Of a stretch of DNA of 64,000 nucleotides, positions 12,095-23,052 are shown piece by piece. The stretch spans positions 47,303 to 111,302 of the forward strand of contig JAKCPI010031743.1 in assembly GCA_023213315.1 (NCBI GenBank). Direction: 5' to 3'. Numbering within the stretch: the stretch's first letter is position 1; the number at the start of each line of letters is the position of its first letter. The stretch comes from Euborellia annulipes (Eukaryota > Arthropoda > Insecta > Dermaptera > Anisolabididae). Below the pieces are notes generated by a model. That model searched no databases. It was not told where the DNA came from and worked only from the letters and a program-made list of their open reading frames with translations. Made by a program: the position numbers and the translations under genes.

Positions 12095-12665
12095 TCGACA
12101 TATATTTAGTTCCCGCAGTACGATACATTAGAATTCAAGATGTAAAATTTATAAGTGTGGGAAAATATTTATATTTTGTTACCATGGCAACCATTTCTCC
12201 TATCTTTCCTATGAAGCACAAGAGTAAAGTGGTCTTCAGAACAATTTCAATGGCAAAATGAGAATATACATTTGAAAAGAGCATCTAAAAAATAATTGAT
12301 TTTTGAATTTTAAAAAAATCGTTGGAGCAAATTTTGAGAAAATTGAAAAAAACTGAAAAAGTACATCAGTAAAGTACTAGTACTCTTTGGCCGATTTTGA
12401 TTAAAAGCTTATTTTCCGGTCCCGGGGGTGTTTAACTTAAATATAAAATTTCAACCTCCTAGCTCAATTCTTCATGCTTAAAATTGAACACACACCCACC
12501 CACACACCCAACCACACACAGACAGACCATGTCGCAAAAACCACTTTTTTGGATTCAGGGGACCTCAAAACGTGAAGATCCATCAAAATCTCGACATCGA
12601 ATTTTTGACATGACACAATGCTTTCTCTCTATATATATATTCACATATATACATAGGTAAGAGAA
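12095..12665 (+). repeat. Dispersed repeat family D with AGTACTAGTACT core
   Basis: Shares several blocks with 43460-43930 (taaagtggtcttca, gagcatctaaaaaataattg, agtaaagtactagtac, aaatttcaacctcctagctc, caaaacgtg). It contains a CA-rich run and ends in TA repeats. No coding potential. Confidence 0.75.
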
Positions 12666-12714
12666 AGTAAAAAAAAATGAATGATTTCAATAAAAATTTA
12701 TTTTAGAGGTATAT

Positions 12715-13660
12715 ATATACGATCTACATCTTCTAGTTTTTTATTAAATAGAAAAAGTGAGGTTAACTCATCACTATGAATATCTAATTAAAGATTAAAT
12801 CTCACAATTATTATTCTATTAAGATATTTATTAACAGGGGGGAAGAGAAGGAAATGAATGATTAATTAATCATTAATTAATCAATATGATAATTAGATCA
12901 GCATCCTTGAAGGATTAGAGAGGTGAAGGACCGGCATATCACCACCAACATTGGAACCGTGTTGCTGGTCATAGAGTTAGATACCGTTATTGGGCCTTGG
13001 TGGGTGTTCTTGTTGGGGTAAAGTTTGCAGATCATGAGGGCTTACACTTCATATTTAATATGGAGAATTTGGTGAATAAGTAGGCTGTCCGCTTAGTCGA
13101 CAATGAGATCTTCTTATCGCTTGATCCTCGATTTCCTGCCCTGGAAAATAGGTCGTAATAACCGGTGAAAATACTATTTTCATATACAGTGCAAAGTGTT
13201 GAAAATAAACACTAAAACCCACTCTACCCCCCAAGTGACCAACTCTGGAGAGTCGCTTGCATCAAATAGACTTTGACCACCTGCTGTCTCTCTTAATTAA
13301 AAAGGTAGCGCACTTAGTATAAAATAAAAAAAGAACATAAAAATATCAATTAAAACTTCGTCTCGTGACAAGGAATGAAGCCAAATGAGTTGATACGTGA
13401 GTAACTCCATTCTCATTGTTGTTATTCTTATAGACATGTCAGCTGTAGATACTACTAACCCACAATTATGATACAACCCAACTTTTCAGCACCATAAATT
13501 GAGTTTTTGTTTGTTTCCAAAGTTTAAAATTGAGAATTATATGTTTGAGGGTTATCATTATCCACCCCTTCAATTTTGTCACAAAATACCTTAAAAACAA
13601 TCATCGCGGATAAAGAAAATTTAGATAACAATTCTAATCTCCTTTGTACGAAATTATCTG
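12715..13660. other. Upstream non-coding stretch, partly complex sequence
   Basis: 12900-13160 is GC-richer and less repetitive than its surroundings, with open segments but no splice-bounded exon or recognisable domain. It may be an old mobile element. The remainder leads into the acceptor of the first supported exon. Confidence 0.35.
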
Positions 13661-13666
13661 TTTCAG

Positions 13667-14003
13667 TATTTTGACAATGACCTCGTATTCGATGATATCG
13701 GCGAACAACCACGACCAGCAATCATACAAAATGTTCATCGACCACATTCTATCATTGCACGAAGTTTAACATCGCCAGCGATAGAAGATGAAGATACCAA
13801 AGAACATGAAGATAGCAGTTTTTTCGCTGGCGTTCATAAAGTTCTCCATCGATTTAAACGAGCATGGTGGGATCCTATTAATCTATTTGATGCATCAAAA
13901 ACAACTACAGAAAGCACTTCACCTGAAACAACAACAAATGATGATGGGGTCACAACTGAAGAAGAGGAAACTGTTTCTTCGACATCAACAGTGTTACCAA
14001 CAC
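13667..14003 (+). CDS. Perlecan-like gene, N-terminal exon (exon a)
   Basis: First exon I can support of a perlecan-like (HSPG2/trol) core protein, a secreted basement-membrane proteoglycan. It follows a tttcag acceptor (AG at 13665-13666), is open for 112 codons in phase 0, and ends one base into a codon before gtgagt at 14004. The peptide starts YFDNDLVFDDIGE, is acidic, carries a dibasic RFKR motif (13850-13861; a possible furin-type site) followed by AWWDP, then a Thr/Ser/Glu-rich tail likely to be O-glycosylated. There is no initiator Met with a hydrophobic segment, so a signal-peptide exon must lie upstream. Assignment rests on the downstream SEA and LDLa exons joined in frame; this exon alone is not diagnostic. 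Intron to the next exon is 5.9 kb, phase 1. Confidence 0.72.
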
Positions 14004-15280
14004 GTGAGTTTTTTTTCAAATTTTTTTTTGTGATTTGGAGATCATAAGATCACTGAAATAACATTAGAGTAGAAGGAACTATGGTGGAATTTCATTTAAA
14101 CTACAGATCATAGTAGGTTCTTGAAGAGAGTTGTTATTTTTACAAAGTTTACAAAATCATCTTCTGTTCTGATTACTCCTCACTGGTAAATAACTGGTTA
14201 AGAATATTCTCGATTGGATAAATATTTCAGGCTCTTTTCTTCCAAAGTACAAAATTCTTCTCCTTAATAAATTTCGTACAATTATAAAGTGATCTTTCAA
14301 ATCAGATTCTTCCTAAGTGAGGAAATTATGTTCAGTGAGAATTATTTGACAAACGTTTCTGAGAGCTTTATTGTTTGAATGTTCTCCCAGTCTTTATTAG
14401 TACTGTAACACTCACCCATCAGCAAATCTCCCATTTAATAATCAGTTAAATAATCAGTTATTTCATAGTCTGTTCACAGTCTATCCATAGGATACGTTAG
14501 AGATCTTGGGTTCAAATACTTATAAAATTCGTAATCATGTTTCACTAACAGTAAGTCAATTGATAACTTTTTGAATTTGATAACCAAATTTGGGGTTGAT
14601 GAGTGAAATTTAAAAACGAACTAATCTACGGTTGAAGAAGCAGTTCATTGAGAATAACGATTAAAATCAATGATTTAAGCAAAAGTTAGAACACTAATAC
14701 CTTCCAAATAATAGTTGGTAGTATCAATATCTTTCAATCTTCCTTAGGACCATTTTTATATAAAATTCCCTTTAGCAAATCTGATTTTCTCAAATAAATC
14801 AGTAAAGATAACGTTACAAGTATCAGATTCTGTTTCAGATCGATTTTTTTTTTTTTTTAATTTAACAAGTTTGTTTGGCAGAAGAATAAGAGAGAGAGAG
14901 AGAGAAAAGAAAATTTCGTTGTTTTCGCTTATGGTTTTAAACAGCATCCATCCATCCGAGTAGGCGTTCAATGAAAATATATTATTTAAGCTGAGAATAG
15001 AAAAACAAAATAAATCTTTGATTCTTTTTTAAAATATGAGATAGAAAAAGTTTTAAGAACTTAGACACGTCACAATTACGCTAGAAAATAAATAAATAAA
15101 AATAAAAAAAGACTAAAGATAAAAAATCCATCAACAAAGAAGATTTCGAACACGAGGAAAATTCATATTTTATATTCCTTGGAAACATATCATCTGTTTC
15201 AACTTTATTTGGGCATTAATTCATTTTTGTGGGTATGTTTGTTTGTTGGTGGGTTAAAAGGCTCAGGATTTACAGGAATT
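14004..15280. other. Intron 1, complex unidentified part
   Basis: Moderately complex sequence without exon signals or recognised repeats apart from GA and AT simple runs near 14890 and 15085. Confidence 0.5.
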
Positions 15281-15359
15281 AAACCTGGTTTCACTTTGCA
15301 CCAGAATCCTCAACGATTCATTAGGTTAAAATACTCTTCAAAAATCAGAATTACAAACG

Positions 15360-16370
15360 TTAGATCTAACGTTTGCACTAGATGATTCGGCAAGTGTTCT
15401 TACGTATACAGGAAATTCGTAATTCATATAGATCTTGAATTTAATAAGAACTCTTTAAGAAGCCAGAATTACAAGATACTATACTAATACCTCCTAACGT
15501 TAATAGTTTTTAACCGATCTTTGGACAAGTGTCTAATATTGGTGTATGGTTCCAACTTGATCGTTGGTTCAAAGTTAATGCGACAACGTTGTAAGATGTT
15601 TGTAATTCGTGTAGATTCTGGCTTTAATAAGAATCTCTTTAAAAAGCCAGAGTTACAAGATACTAGACTAATACCTTCCAATGTTGATAGTTTCTAAACG
15701 AACTTTGGACGATAAGTTTCTAATATTGGTGTGATGTTCCACCATGATTTTTGGATCAAGTTAATGCAACAACATTGTAATGTGTTGGTAATTCCTGTAG
15801 ATCTGACTTTAATAAGAACCCTTTAAGAAGTCAGAATTACAAGATATTACACTAATACTTTCCAACGTAGATAGATTGTAACCGTACTTTGGACGATAAG
15901 TTTCCAATATTGGTGTAATGCTGCAACTAGAATGTTCAAAGTTAATGCGACAACGTTGTAAGGTGTTCGTAATTTGAGTAGATCTGACATAAATAAGAAG
16001 TCTTTATTAAGTCAGAGTTACAGGATACTACACTAATACCTTCCAATGTTGATAGTTTGTAACTGAACTTTAAAAGACAAATTTCCAATATTGATGAAAT
16101 GTTCCAACGTGATTGTTGGTACAAACTTAATGAGAAACGTTGTAAGGTTTTTCGTGTAGATCTGGCTTTAATAAGAAGCCAGAAGTTGCAAGATACTACA
16201 CTAATACCTTCAAACGTTGATAGTTTCTAGCCAAACTTTGGACGACAAGTTTCCAATATTGGTAAAATATTCCAACGCGAATATTGGTTCAATCAACATT
16301 GTAAGGTGTTCGTAATTTGTTTAGATCTGTGAATTTAATAACAATTCTTTAAGAGAACTGAGAATTTATC
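15360..16370 (+). repeat. ~182-bp tandem satellite, five to six units
   Basis: Units share agccagaattacaagatact, ccaacgttgatagtttcta, actttggacgacaag and gcgacaacgttgtaa. Successive agccag/agtcag starts at 15459, 15645, 15829, 16010 and 16177 give spacings of 186, 184, 181 and 167. Units are diverged. An inverted unit lies at 17130-17225. Confidence 0.85.
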
Positions 16371-16943
16371 TGTTGAACCAGATGATTTTGTATTTCTTGG
16401 CCCTATATTTAAATCCTATGGTAATATCCTATAATTAATTAAAATTAATTGCGGTATTTCATTAAGAGAGAAGGCGTTTAACTTTTGAATGAGTTTTTAA
16501 CTGGAACCTCTGATTGTTTTGTTTGTTTGTTCTCTAAACTTTTTTTTTTTAAAGTTCATTGAGGGTGACGTGCTTTATTTAAAATCTTTTTTTTCTCTCT
16601 CTACTTTGTTTCGAATTTGAACTAGTGACCTAACCTTTTTTTTTTATCACACCCAACATTCACAAATAAAATCTCTCGCATCGGAATTAATTTTTAAATA
16701 TAAAAAGGTGTAAAAATGAGTTTGGATTATTTATTATGTAAGCCAGGGTCGATGTTTGGAGCATATTTTTTTTTATTCTTTCAAGCCATTGACCAGATAT
16801 CATTTCGCCCACTTTCTTTTATATACAACATCCGGAACTAAATAATCTAAGAAACAACTGTACAAAAATACAAATAACACATTCCAAAAATAAAACTGAT
16901 CGGAAAACTGAGATGAAGGTTATTACAGAATGGGACTATTATA
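16371..16943. other. Intron 1, AT-rich spacer
   Basis: Poly-T tracts and plain sequence between the satellite and the LINE fragment; nothing recognised. Confidence 0.5.
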
Positions 16944-17130
16944 TTTTGATGGCATTTTTCTTAATGAATTTGGCTATTTCTTGTACTATTGTGTCGGAGG
17001 CATGCTTCAATATTTCATGGTAGTTAGGGGGAGATCTAAACTGTGGGATTATTGCTTTCATGAAGGCTGTTCTTGATGATTGTAAACGTGGGCATTCCAT
17101 GATGAGATGTTCAGGTGTTGCTGGAATCTG
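16944..17130 (-). pseudogene. LINE ORF2 C-terminal fragment (cysteine-motif region)
   Basis: Reverse-strand reading DDNQIPATPEHLIMECPRLQ followed by SSRTAFMKAI and ending IKKNAIKI at a stop. TPEHLxxECP followed by RxxF is typical of the C-terminal tail after RNase H in jockey/R1-like non-LTR retrotransposons. It is cut upstream by an inverted satellite unit, so the element is broken. Confidence 0.65.
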
Positions 17131-17225
17131 GTTATCGTCCAAAGTTCGGTTAGAAACTATCAACGTTGGAAAGTATTAGTGTAGTATCTTGTAATTCTGG
17201 CTTCTTAAAGAGTTCTTATAAAAGT
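17130..17225 (-). repeat. Inverted unit of the ~182-bp satellite
   Basis: Reverse complement of the array unit (gtccaaagttcggttagaaac, gtagtatcttgtaattctgg). It lies between the two LINE fragments, which suggests the retroelement and the satellite were rearranged together. Confidence 0.75.
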
Positions 17226-17550
17226 CAGCAGTGCAGAACGGAGAAGCTGTTAATTGGAATCTGTGCAAGTGGGCATTTGTTCAGGTATGGTTGATCCTGA
17301 GTCTATGGAATATTGTGATTTCTTCTCTTGTGAGATTTAACTTGGAAAACCAGGGTTGGGTTTTATTATGGCCAGTGCTGCTCCTTTTAATTGAGAGGTA
17401 TGCTTCCATTGGAGGGTACATTGTTGATTGATTTGATGTTCTGGGGCTTCTCTGTACTGCAAGCTTATAGATCTATTGTGCTCCCCGTATCACTCTCCGG
17501 GTACAAGGCTCCTGGAAAGGATCAATCTAGGAATGGTTCATGCCCATCCC

Positions 17551-17871
17551 TCAGGCCCTAGGTGTCTGGAACTGGTTATTCCCATTGCCCCAGTAGAGAC
17601 GCTCGACTTGGTTGAATTTTAGTGGCAACTCGAGTACAATTTTGCCTCGAATTACTAAGCCCCAGCTTATCTGATAAGCCACGTCGCCTCGGGTCCATTG
17701 TTGGTAAATATTGGCTGTTGTGTAGGGAACCACATCGGACCAAGGGGTTCCAGATGTAACAGGACAGTCCACCCAGCAAGCTCTCCTTGCTAAATAATCC
17801 GCAATGTGATTCCCCTGGCACATACTGTGACCTCTGGTCCATTGAGGCTCATATATAGGACGTTCGAGCAT
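17551..17871 (-). pseudogene. LINE RNase H domain fragment
   Basis: Reverse-strand frame with WTRGHSMCQGNHIADYLARR, which matches the WxxGHxGxxGNExAD.LAR end of LINE-type RNase H domains (the usual Glu of NExAD is His here), followed by CWVDCP and VERLYWGNGN. No complete reverse transcriptase is nearby. This is a decayed, non-autonomous remnant inside intron 1. It has the same orientation as the 16944-17130 fragment. Confidence 0.7.
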
Positions 17872-18582
17872 ATATAGGACTATCTACTGGACCATTGTTT
17901 CAATATTAATCCTCATTTGGATTTTTTTGCATTAATTAATTTAATGGTCACTGATTGTGTAATTCCTCGTTTTCAATGACATTAGTTCAATGAATGAAGT
18001 AATAATAAAACAAGTTCGTAAATAACTTCACTCACTCATCGTTTGTGAGTAAATTCTTTTTTTAATTTATTCATTAAAAATATAAAAAAAAAAAAAATTC
18101 ATTCATTCAACAAAAAAGTCATTCTCTCTGTCTCTCTCACTCTTTCTGATTACGTCAGAGGCTGTCCAAGTTAATTTTTTTTTTTTTTTTTGGAAAGGGA
18201 AGGTGAGAATTAGAACTTTTAAAAATAGAAATTAATTTTAAAAATTATTTATTTATTTATATGATTATTTATAGAAAAATAGTTATGGGATTTAATTAAA
18301 TGATTTACACGATTGTTATCAATGAAAATTGTTTGTTTGTCCTAAACTACTGAACGGATTTTTATGGGTTTTTTTTTAATTGGTAGAGAATTTTCCTGGG
18401 GAGGTTTTAAACTATCATAAAGTCAAATTAGGCGTATTTATGTATGTATGTTTCCTAATTGATATATAAAAAAGAAATTGCCCGACTTAGGCGGGAAATT
18501 GCTCGCTCAAGCCTAGCAAGGGGGTCCAGGGGGCGAATCTACATGGCTATCCGAAAAGCCAGCCGAAGACATTTTTTTTTTT

Positions 18583-18705
18583 TTTTTAGTAATACAATTT
18601 TACAACGTTTCGGTCACTATTTCATCAGATGATGTATTCTCAACAATTAGTGCAGGAATAGTGGCCGAAACGTTGTAAAATTTTGTTGCTAATTGTATTA
18701 AATTA
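18583..18705. repeat. Foldback with hammerhead-like ends
   Basis: acaacgtttcggtcactattt (left) and aatagtggccgaaacgttgt (right) are inverted, with further pairing of aatacaatttt and attgtatta outside. CTGATGA..GACCGAAACGTT occurs on the minus strand at 18605-18631. Confidence 0.6.
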
Positions 18706-19409
18706 TTATAACGAAAAAATAATAAACCATTATTAATTAAAAATTTATAAAAAAATTTATAAAAAATTAAAAAATTAATTAAAAATTAAAAATTAAAAAA
18801 ATAAATTAAATTAAAATTTTTCTTATTTCTAATTGGATTTAATTATTTCAATTTATTAATTCTTTATAATACATTTATTCTGAAACTACTTGACGGATTT
18901 TCATGGGTTTTTTTTTTTTAATGCATAGGAATTCGTTTTTTATTTTTGGTTTCAAAAAAATTGTTTCCATAATTAACTTATTTCAAAAATTTAACTATTA
19001 TTTTACATTATACAGGTTAATTTTAAAATTAATTTTTTAAATAAATTTTTTTCTTTTAAATCTCAGAAATTAATTGAACGCCCATTTTTTTTTTTTTTTT
19101 TTTTTTTGGAAAGAGAAAGACAGAGTCAATGGAGTTGAGGTAGAAACAGAGGCAATTCTTTTTTTTGACATAATTAAGTTTTAAAGTCTCTTTGCTACTT
19201 CACAATGAATATTTGTTGTTTAATATCTAACTAACAAAGATAGAAAATCATTGTCTGAGACTTTTGTTTTTATTATTTTGTCATCATTCAAGATAACAAA
19301 AAAAAAAAACAAAAAAAAAAAAAAAAATGAAATGATTTAATTAAAACAACGTTTTGGCAAATTATTTTTATTTATTCATTCATATATGAAAATGTCAAAT
19401 GGCAGAGGG

Positions 19410-19452
19410 GCCTGCCAAGAAAGTTAAGCAATACTGAATCTTGGGTGACCTA
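19410..19452 (+). pseudogene. 5S rRNA-like remnant
   Basis: gccaagaaagttaagcaata then ctgaatcttgggtgacc recalls the 5S rRNA sequence GAAGTTAAGCAAC..GGGTGACC with an internal deletion. Probably a 5S pseudogene or 5S-derived retroposon. Confidence 0.35.
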
Positions 19453-19928
19453 AAGTGTGTGGAACGTCCCCCGGTAGCTATAGGTATTAAATATTTTACA
19501 ATAAACCCTAATAGCTTCTTCTACCTAAAAAAGTAATTTAAACAAAAAAAAAAAAATTAAAATTAAAATTAAAAACACTAGGTTATATGTTTCCAGAATT
19601 TATTAAAAATTAATATTTTATTGGTAATTTAAATTGTGAACATATTCTTTTTTTTTTTTGCACATTTAATTTAATTTTGATAAAAAAATTTTAATTTGCC
19701 AGCTATTTTGAAAATTTTATTATTTTTTATTTTTTTTATTTTCTTACATTTTTGTTAAATATTTATTTTACTCTTACAAGTGCCTGAAATAAAAATTTGC
19801 AATTTTCATGAGAAACTGAAAGATTTTTTTTTCCCCTCAAGAGTAGATTTTATTTATCTATTTATTTATTTATTTATTTATTTATTTGAACGAATCAAAT
19901 ATAATTTTATAATTTTTTTGTTTTTTAG

Positions 19929-20127
19929 AAAGCCAAGAAGAAGACAATATTGAAGAAGGCATAGAGGAAGAAGAAGAAGAAGAAAATGTTCAAGATGAAA
20001 TCATTAAACCGGAAAAAGAACATAAAAAGGCGCATTCAAAAAAGCATAAAAAGAAAAAACATCATAAGCATCAACAGCAGGACTCAAACGAAGAGGAGGG
20101 ATCAAAGATTGACCAATTGACTGATAG
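19929..20127 (+). CDS. Perlecan-like gene, acidic and Lys/His-rich exon (exon b)
   Basis: Exon preceded by a T-rich tract and AG (19927-19928) and followed by gtaaaa at 20128. The two leading bases complete the codon left by the previous exon and the exon ends two bases into a codon. The 66-residue segment begins with an acidic run, partly poly-Glu from a GAA microsatellite, and then changes to a strongly basic Lys/His stretch (about 19992-20080) ending in poly-Gln. I recognise no domain. In perlecan relatives this N-terminal part is poorly conserved, so the charge blocks are seen, while any role (heparin or metal binding, spacing of sugar chains) is inference. The next intron is only 300 bp. 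Confidence 0.68.
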
Positions 20128-20427
20128 GTAAAAAAAAGAAAAATTAATTTAATTTTAAATAGAAATAAAAAAGAAAAATTTAGGTCAAAAGGACATTGTT
20201 TAAAAATAAAACCCTTTTTTTACGCCTAGCGAACACTGCGCCATCTAGTATGTAAAAATATAATCAAATTTTAATTTTTGTGATTTTTTTAAATATCTCC
20301 CCCCCCCCCTGTCAGATGTTAAATTAAATCATTCGGATTTTTTTTTTAGGTTAAATATAATTTATTTATCAATTTTTGTTTGAATGTTTATTCTAAATTT
20401 TTTTATTTGAATTTTGTGTGTGTTTAG
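20128..20427. other. Intron 2 (300 bp)
   Basis: Short intron, gtaaaa..tttag, with poly-A and a C-run; no repeat family recognised. Confidence 0.65.
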
Positions 20428-20606
20428 CCAAGAGCAGCGTTTACGTCGATCGACAATCATCCCAGAGGCTTCAACAAAGCTGGGCCAGGTGGCAGCTGCA
20501 CTCAGACAATCCGATGACGAGGATTTAGACACTGGCGCAAGTGGAAGCGGACAAACTGAATTGCCACCGGACGAGAGAGAAAATGAAGTTTCAGAACGAA
20601 AAATGC
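20428..20606 (+). CDS. Perlecan-like gene, glycosaminoglycan-attachment exon (exon c)
   Basis: Exon between tgtttag (AG 20426-20427) and gtaaga (20607). The first base completes a Ser codon from exon b and the last base opens an Arg codon finished in exon d. The 60-residue segment includes QVAAALRQSDDEDLDTGASG. The Ser-Gly-Ser-Gly at 20540-20551 follows an acidic cluster (DDEDLD), which is the usual setting for xylosylation and heparan or chondroitin sulfate attachment. In perlecan such sites sit in domain I just before the SEA domain, as here. The rest is hydrophilic linker. Spliced continuity on both sides and the following SEA exon support the call. Confidence 0.75.
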
Positions 20607-20854
20607 GTAAGAAATTTTTTTTTTTTTCTTTTTCAAGCAGGCCGTGTAATTTAAATTTCAAGAATATATAAATAATTTTTTGTCGTTTAATGAATTAAAA
20701 AAAAAAAAAAAAAAAAAAAAAATTAAAATCCGTTATGTAGTTTCTGAGATATAAAACGGAATTAAAAGAATTAAATCTCACAATTATTATTTTATTTTTA
20801 ATTAATTATATAGATATTAAAGTTTATTTTTGCTTTGAATTTAAAAAAAAAATG

Positions 20855-21058
20855 AAATTTTTTTTTGACGTCATATTGGAAGAAATACTTTTCAATAATA
20901 TAATTACAAAAATTATTATTATTCTTATTAAATATTATTCTATTTTAATTAATTATATAGATATTAAATTATATTTTTGTTTTGAATTAGAAAAAAAAAT
21001 AAATTTTTTTATGACGTCATTTTAGAAGAAATACATTTAAATAATATAATTACAAAAA

Positions 21059-21100
<42 letters not shown>

Positions 21101-21240
21101 ATATTATGCTATTTTAATTAATTATATATATATTAAATTATATTTTTGTTTTGAATTAAAAAAAATTAAAATTTTTTTATGACGTCATTTTGGAAGAAAT
21201 ACCTTTCAATATTATAATTATAAAAATTCGAATTTTTTAA
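20855..21240. repeat. ~150-bp tandem repeat with TGACGTCA sites
   Basis: Three units in intron 3, each with gacgtca (20867, 21013, 21181), gaagaaata and an AT-rich tail; an (ATT)n expansion at 21060-21100 lengthens one unit. The second and third sites are complete TGACGTCA palindromes, the CREB/ATF consensus. Confidence 0.7.
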
Positions 21241-21378
21241 ATTAAAATTTAAAAGGTGAAATTTATATATTTTAAAATTATTGATTGTGATTAGTTTCAA
21301 AATCAGCCGCTAGATGGCAGCTCTTGTTTGTGTGCTTGTATTATTATTATTATTCTTTGTTTGTTTTGTTGTTTGCAG

Positions 21379-21526
21379 GTGTTTATCGTGTCACATTTAT
21401 ACTTAATGAAGTGTTCCATCCGGAGTTTAATAATCGTGAATCGGAAAGGTTTCGGCATCTCTCGGACAATCTCACCAGGGCCGTTGATGTTGCATTCAAT
21501 TTGAAATCGAATCTCATCAAACTCGA
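21379..21526 (+). CDS. Perlecan-like gene, SEA domain first half (exon d)
   Basis: Exon after gtttgcag (AG 21377-21378), ending in phase 2 before gtaagg (21527). It encodes VYRVTFILNEVFHPEF, a Glu/Arg-rich helix with FRHLSDNLTRAVDVAF, then SNLIKLE. This is the opening beta strand and long first helix of a SEA domain (about 120 residues in the family), matching the perlecan domain I SEA, which also opens with a short hydrophobic strand and an amphipathic helix. The SEA domain continues in the next exon after a 3.6-kb intron. NLT is one potential N-glycosylation site. Hydrophobic periodicity and continuity with exon e make this a well supported coding exon. Confidence 0.85.
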
Positions 21527-21628
21527 GTAAGGAATTTGTAAAATTACTCACTCACATCTAGTCCCAATTTTCATAGCAATAGGAAAGTCCTTTCTCTAGA
21601 CCAAAATGCTGACATTGCCTGGAAATAG

Positions 21629-21968
21629 AGTTTGCCTGCCATCTATTGATATCCGAAATAACTAATAGTTGGTAGAAGGGTGAAAAATAGCCATTGGATT
21701 TACAGACTCTTCCACAGAATCCGAAATTACTAGATCACTAATCCATCCTTTGCTCTAGACCCTCTGGGTTTGGTACCATAAGAACCTCTACGGAGAAATT
21801 TTGCTTTGCCAAGCTTCATATGATTTTGGATACTGCTTGACAACTTAAATGGTACGCCATAGATCATACCTTTACAGCAGAAGATGAATTAAACTCTCAA
21901 TTTTCCCGCCCTCTTTACTGTCTACCTGGTATTATTTATTTCGGATACCAATAGATGGCAGGCAAACT
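21629..21968. mobile_element. MITE-like element with ~33-bp inverted ends
   Basis: agtttgcctgccatctattg at the left and its inverse at the right, continuing into tatccgaaataa. No clear target duplication. It lies in intron 4 and has no coding capacity. Confidence 0.6.
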
Positions 21969-22960
21969 TGGAAAATTTTAGTGTTAGCCCCTTGTTCTAG
22001 ATCCACTTTACTTCCTAACAATTAGGAAACTCCCTTTCTATATTTCTGACCTCTAGTACTCCGAATTCCATATTTTTTTTTGTTTGCTTTTGGTTTTGGA
22101 TCTTCATTACTCATCTTTGTTTTTTGAGTTTTCCCTGGCAATCCTAAGTGTGACTTGCACCCTAAATATTTACCAAAAATAAATAATCTTTTTATTTGAA
22201 ACGTGGTTCCTTCCATATTCAGAACATCTGGTTGACCTTCTTTGAATGGATTTAATTCTGATTTTGGACATAACCTTTTTCCATAATTAAAGTGGAATTG
22301 AATATTTATTTTAGGAGACTATAAGTTCGAGGTGCCCAAAGCATCGACCGCCTCTCTGATACTTCGAATCAAAAATCAATTTGTTTAATTTCATGAGGAG
22401 AAATTTGAATTCTTTGTTATGTAGACTTTATTGTTTTGGTTAATGGATCCCTTCCGGCTGATATTTCGTTCCGCATGTAGCATACCTGGAAGAAACTTTG
22501 AGGATCAACTTAAAATCAACAAAAATCAAAATTTCGTGGAGTATTTGAGAAATGTTTCTCTAAGCAATTGGGTAGACGAGATTTAGGATCAACTTAAAAT
22601 CAAAAACAAAAATTTGGGGGATTTGAAAAAAAGGGGGGAAGATGGAAAAACCTCCATCGAAAGACTGCAGTGTAATTTTGAATAAACGAAATACTTTATT
22701 TGCTAAACAAAAACATCTAGTATATTCAGATAAAGGAAGATCGTGAATTAATTAGTAAGAACAAAATTCTTTATTTGCTTCTTGTTGACGTTCAAGAACT
22801 TGAACATCCGTTTTTGTTAAAAAAAGCATGGATTTTGTGAGGCAGTAATCCTTATTTTTAAGGCACTTAGGCCACACCTAATTGGGCCCTTTGTGCCTAT
22901 TGGGTGAGATCTTCTCCCTCGTCCCTACCCAAAGAAGAGACTTCAGAAAATGTTTGAATT
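21969..22960. other. Intron 4, complex unidentified sequence
   Basis: No exon or domain recognised. A short direct repeat, aggatcaacttaaaatca, occurs at about 22500 and 22586. CTAATTGGGCCC near 22878 belongs to the ATTGGG family seen at 24.1 and 24.8 kb. Confidence 0.4.
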
Positions 22961-22962
22961 AT

Positions 22963-23052
22963 TTGCGTTAAGCTGGATTCGAACCCGAGCCGTGTTGAGA
23001 CTTCGGACTCCGTAATCCACAGCTTAGCCGTCTTAGCAACTTGCCTCCTCAA
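22963..23052 (-). pseudogene. tRNA-like sequence, possible SINE head
   Basis: On the minus strand GGGTTCGAATCC is a clear B box and TTGCTAAGACGG an approximate A box about 50 bp before it, as in class II tRNAs. Stem pairing is poor, so this is a degenerate tRNA gene or a tRNA-derived SINE. Confidence 0.4.

Larger units (their letters stand above)
17880..19928. other. Intron 1, repeat-rich 3' part
   Basis: No exon. It contains module cores near 18351 and 18889, poly-T runs, a foldback at 18583-18705, a 5S-like scrap at 19410 and a TTTA microsatellite at 19852-19888 shortly before the exon b acceptor. Confidence 0.5.
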
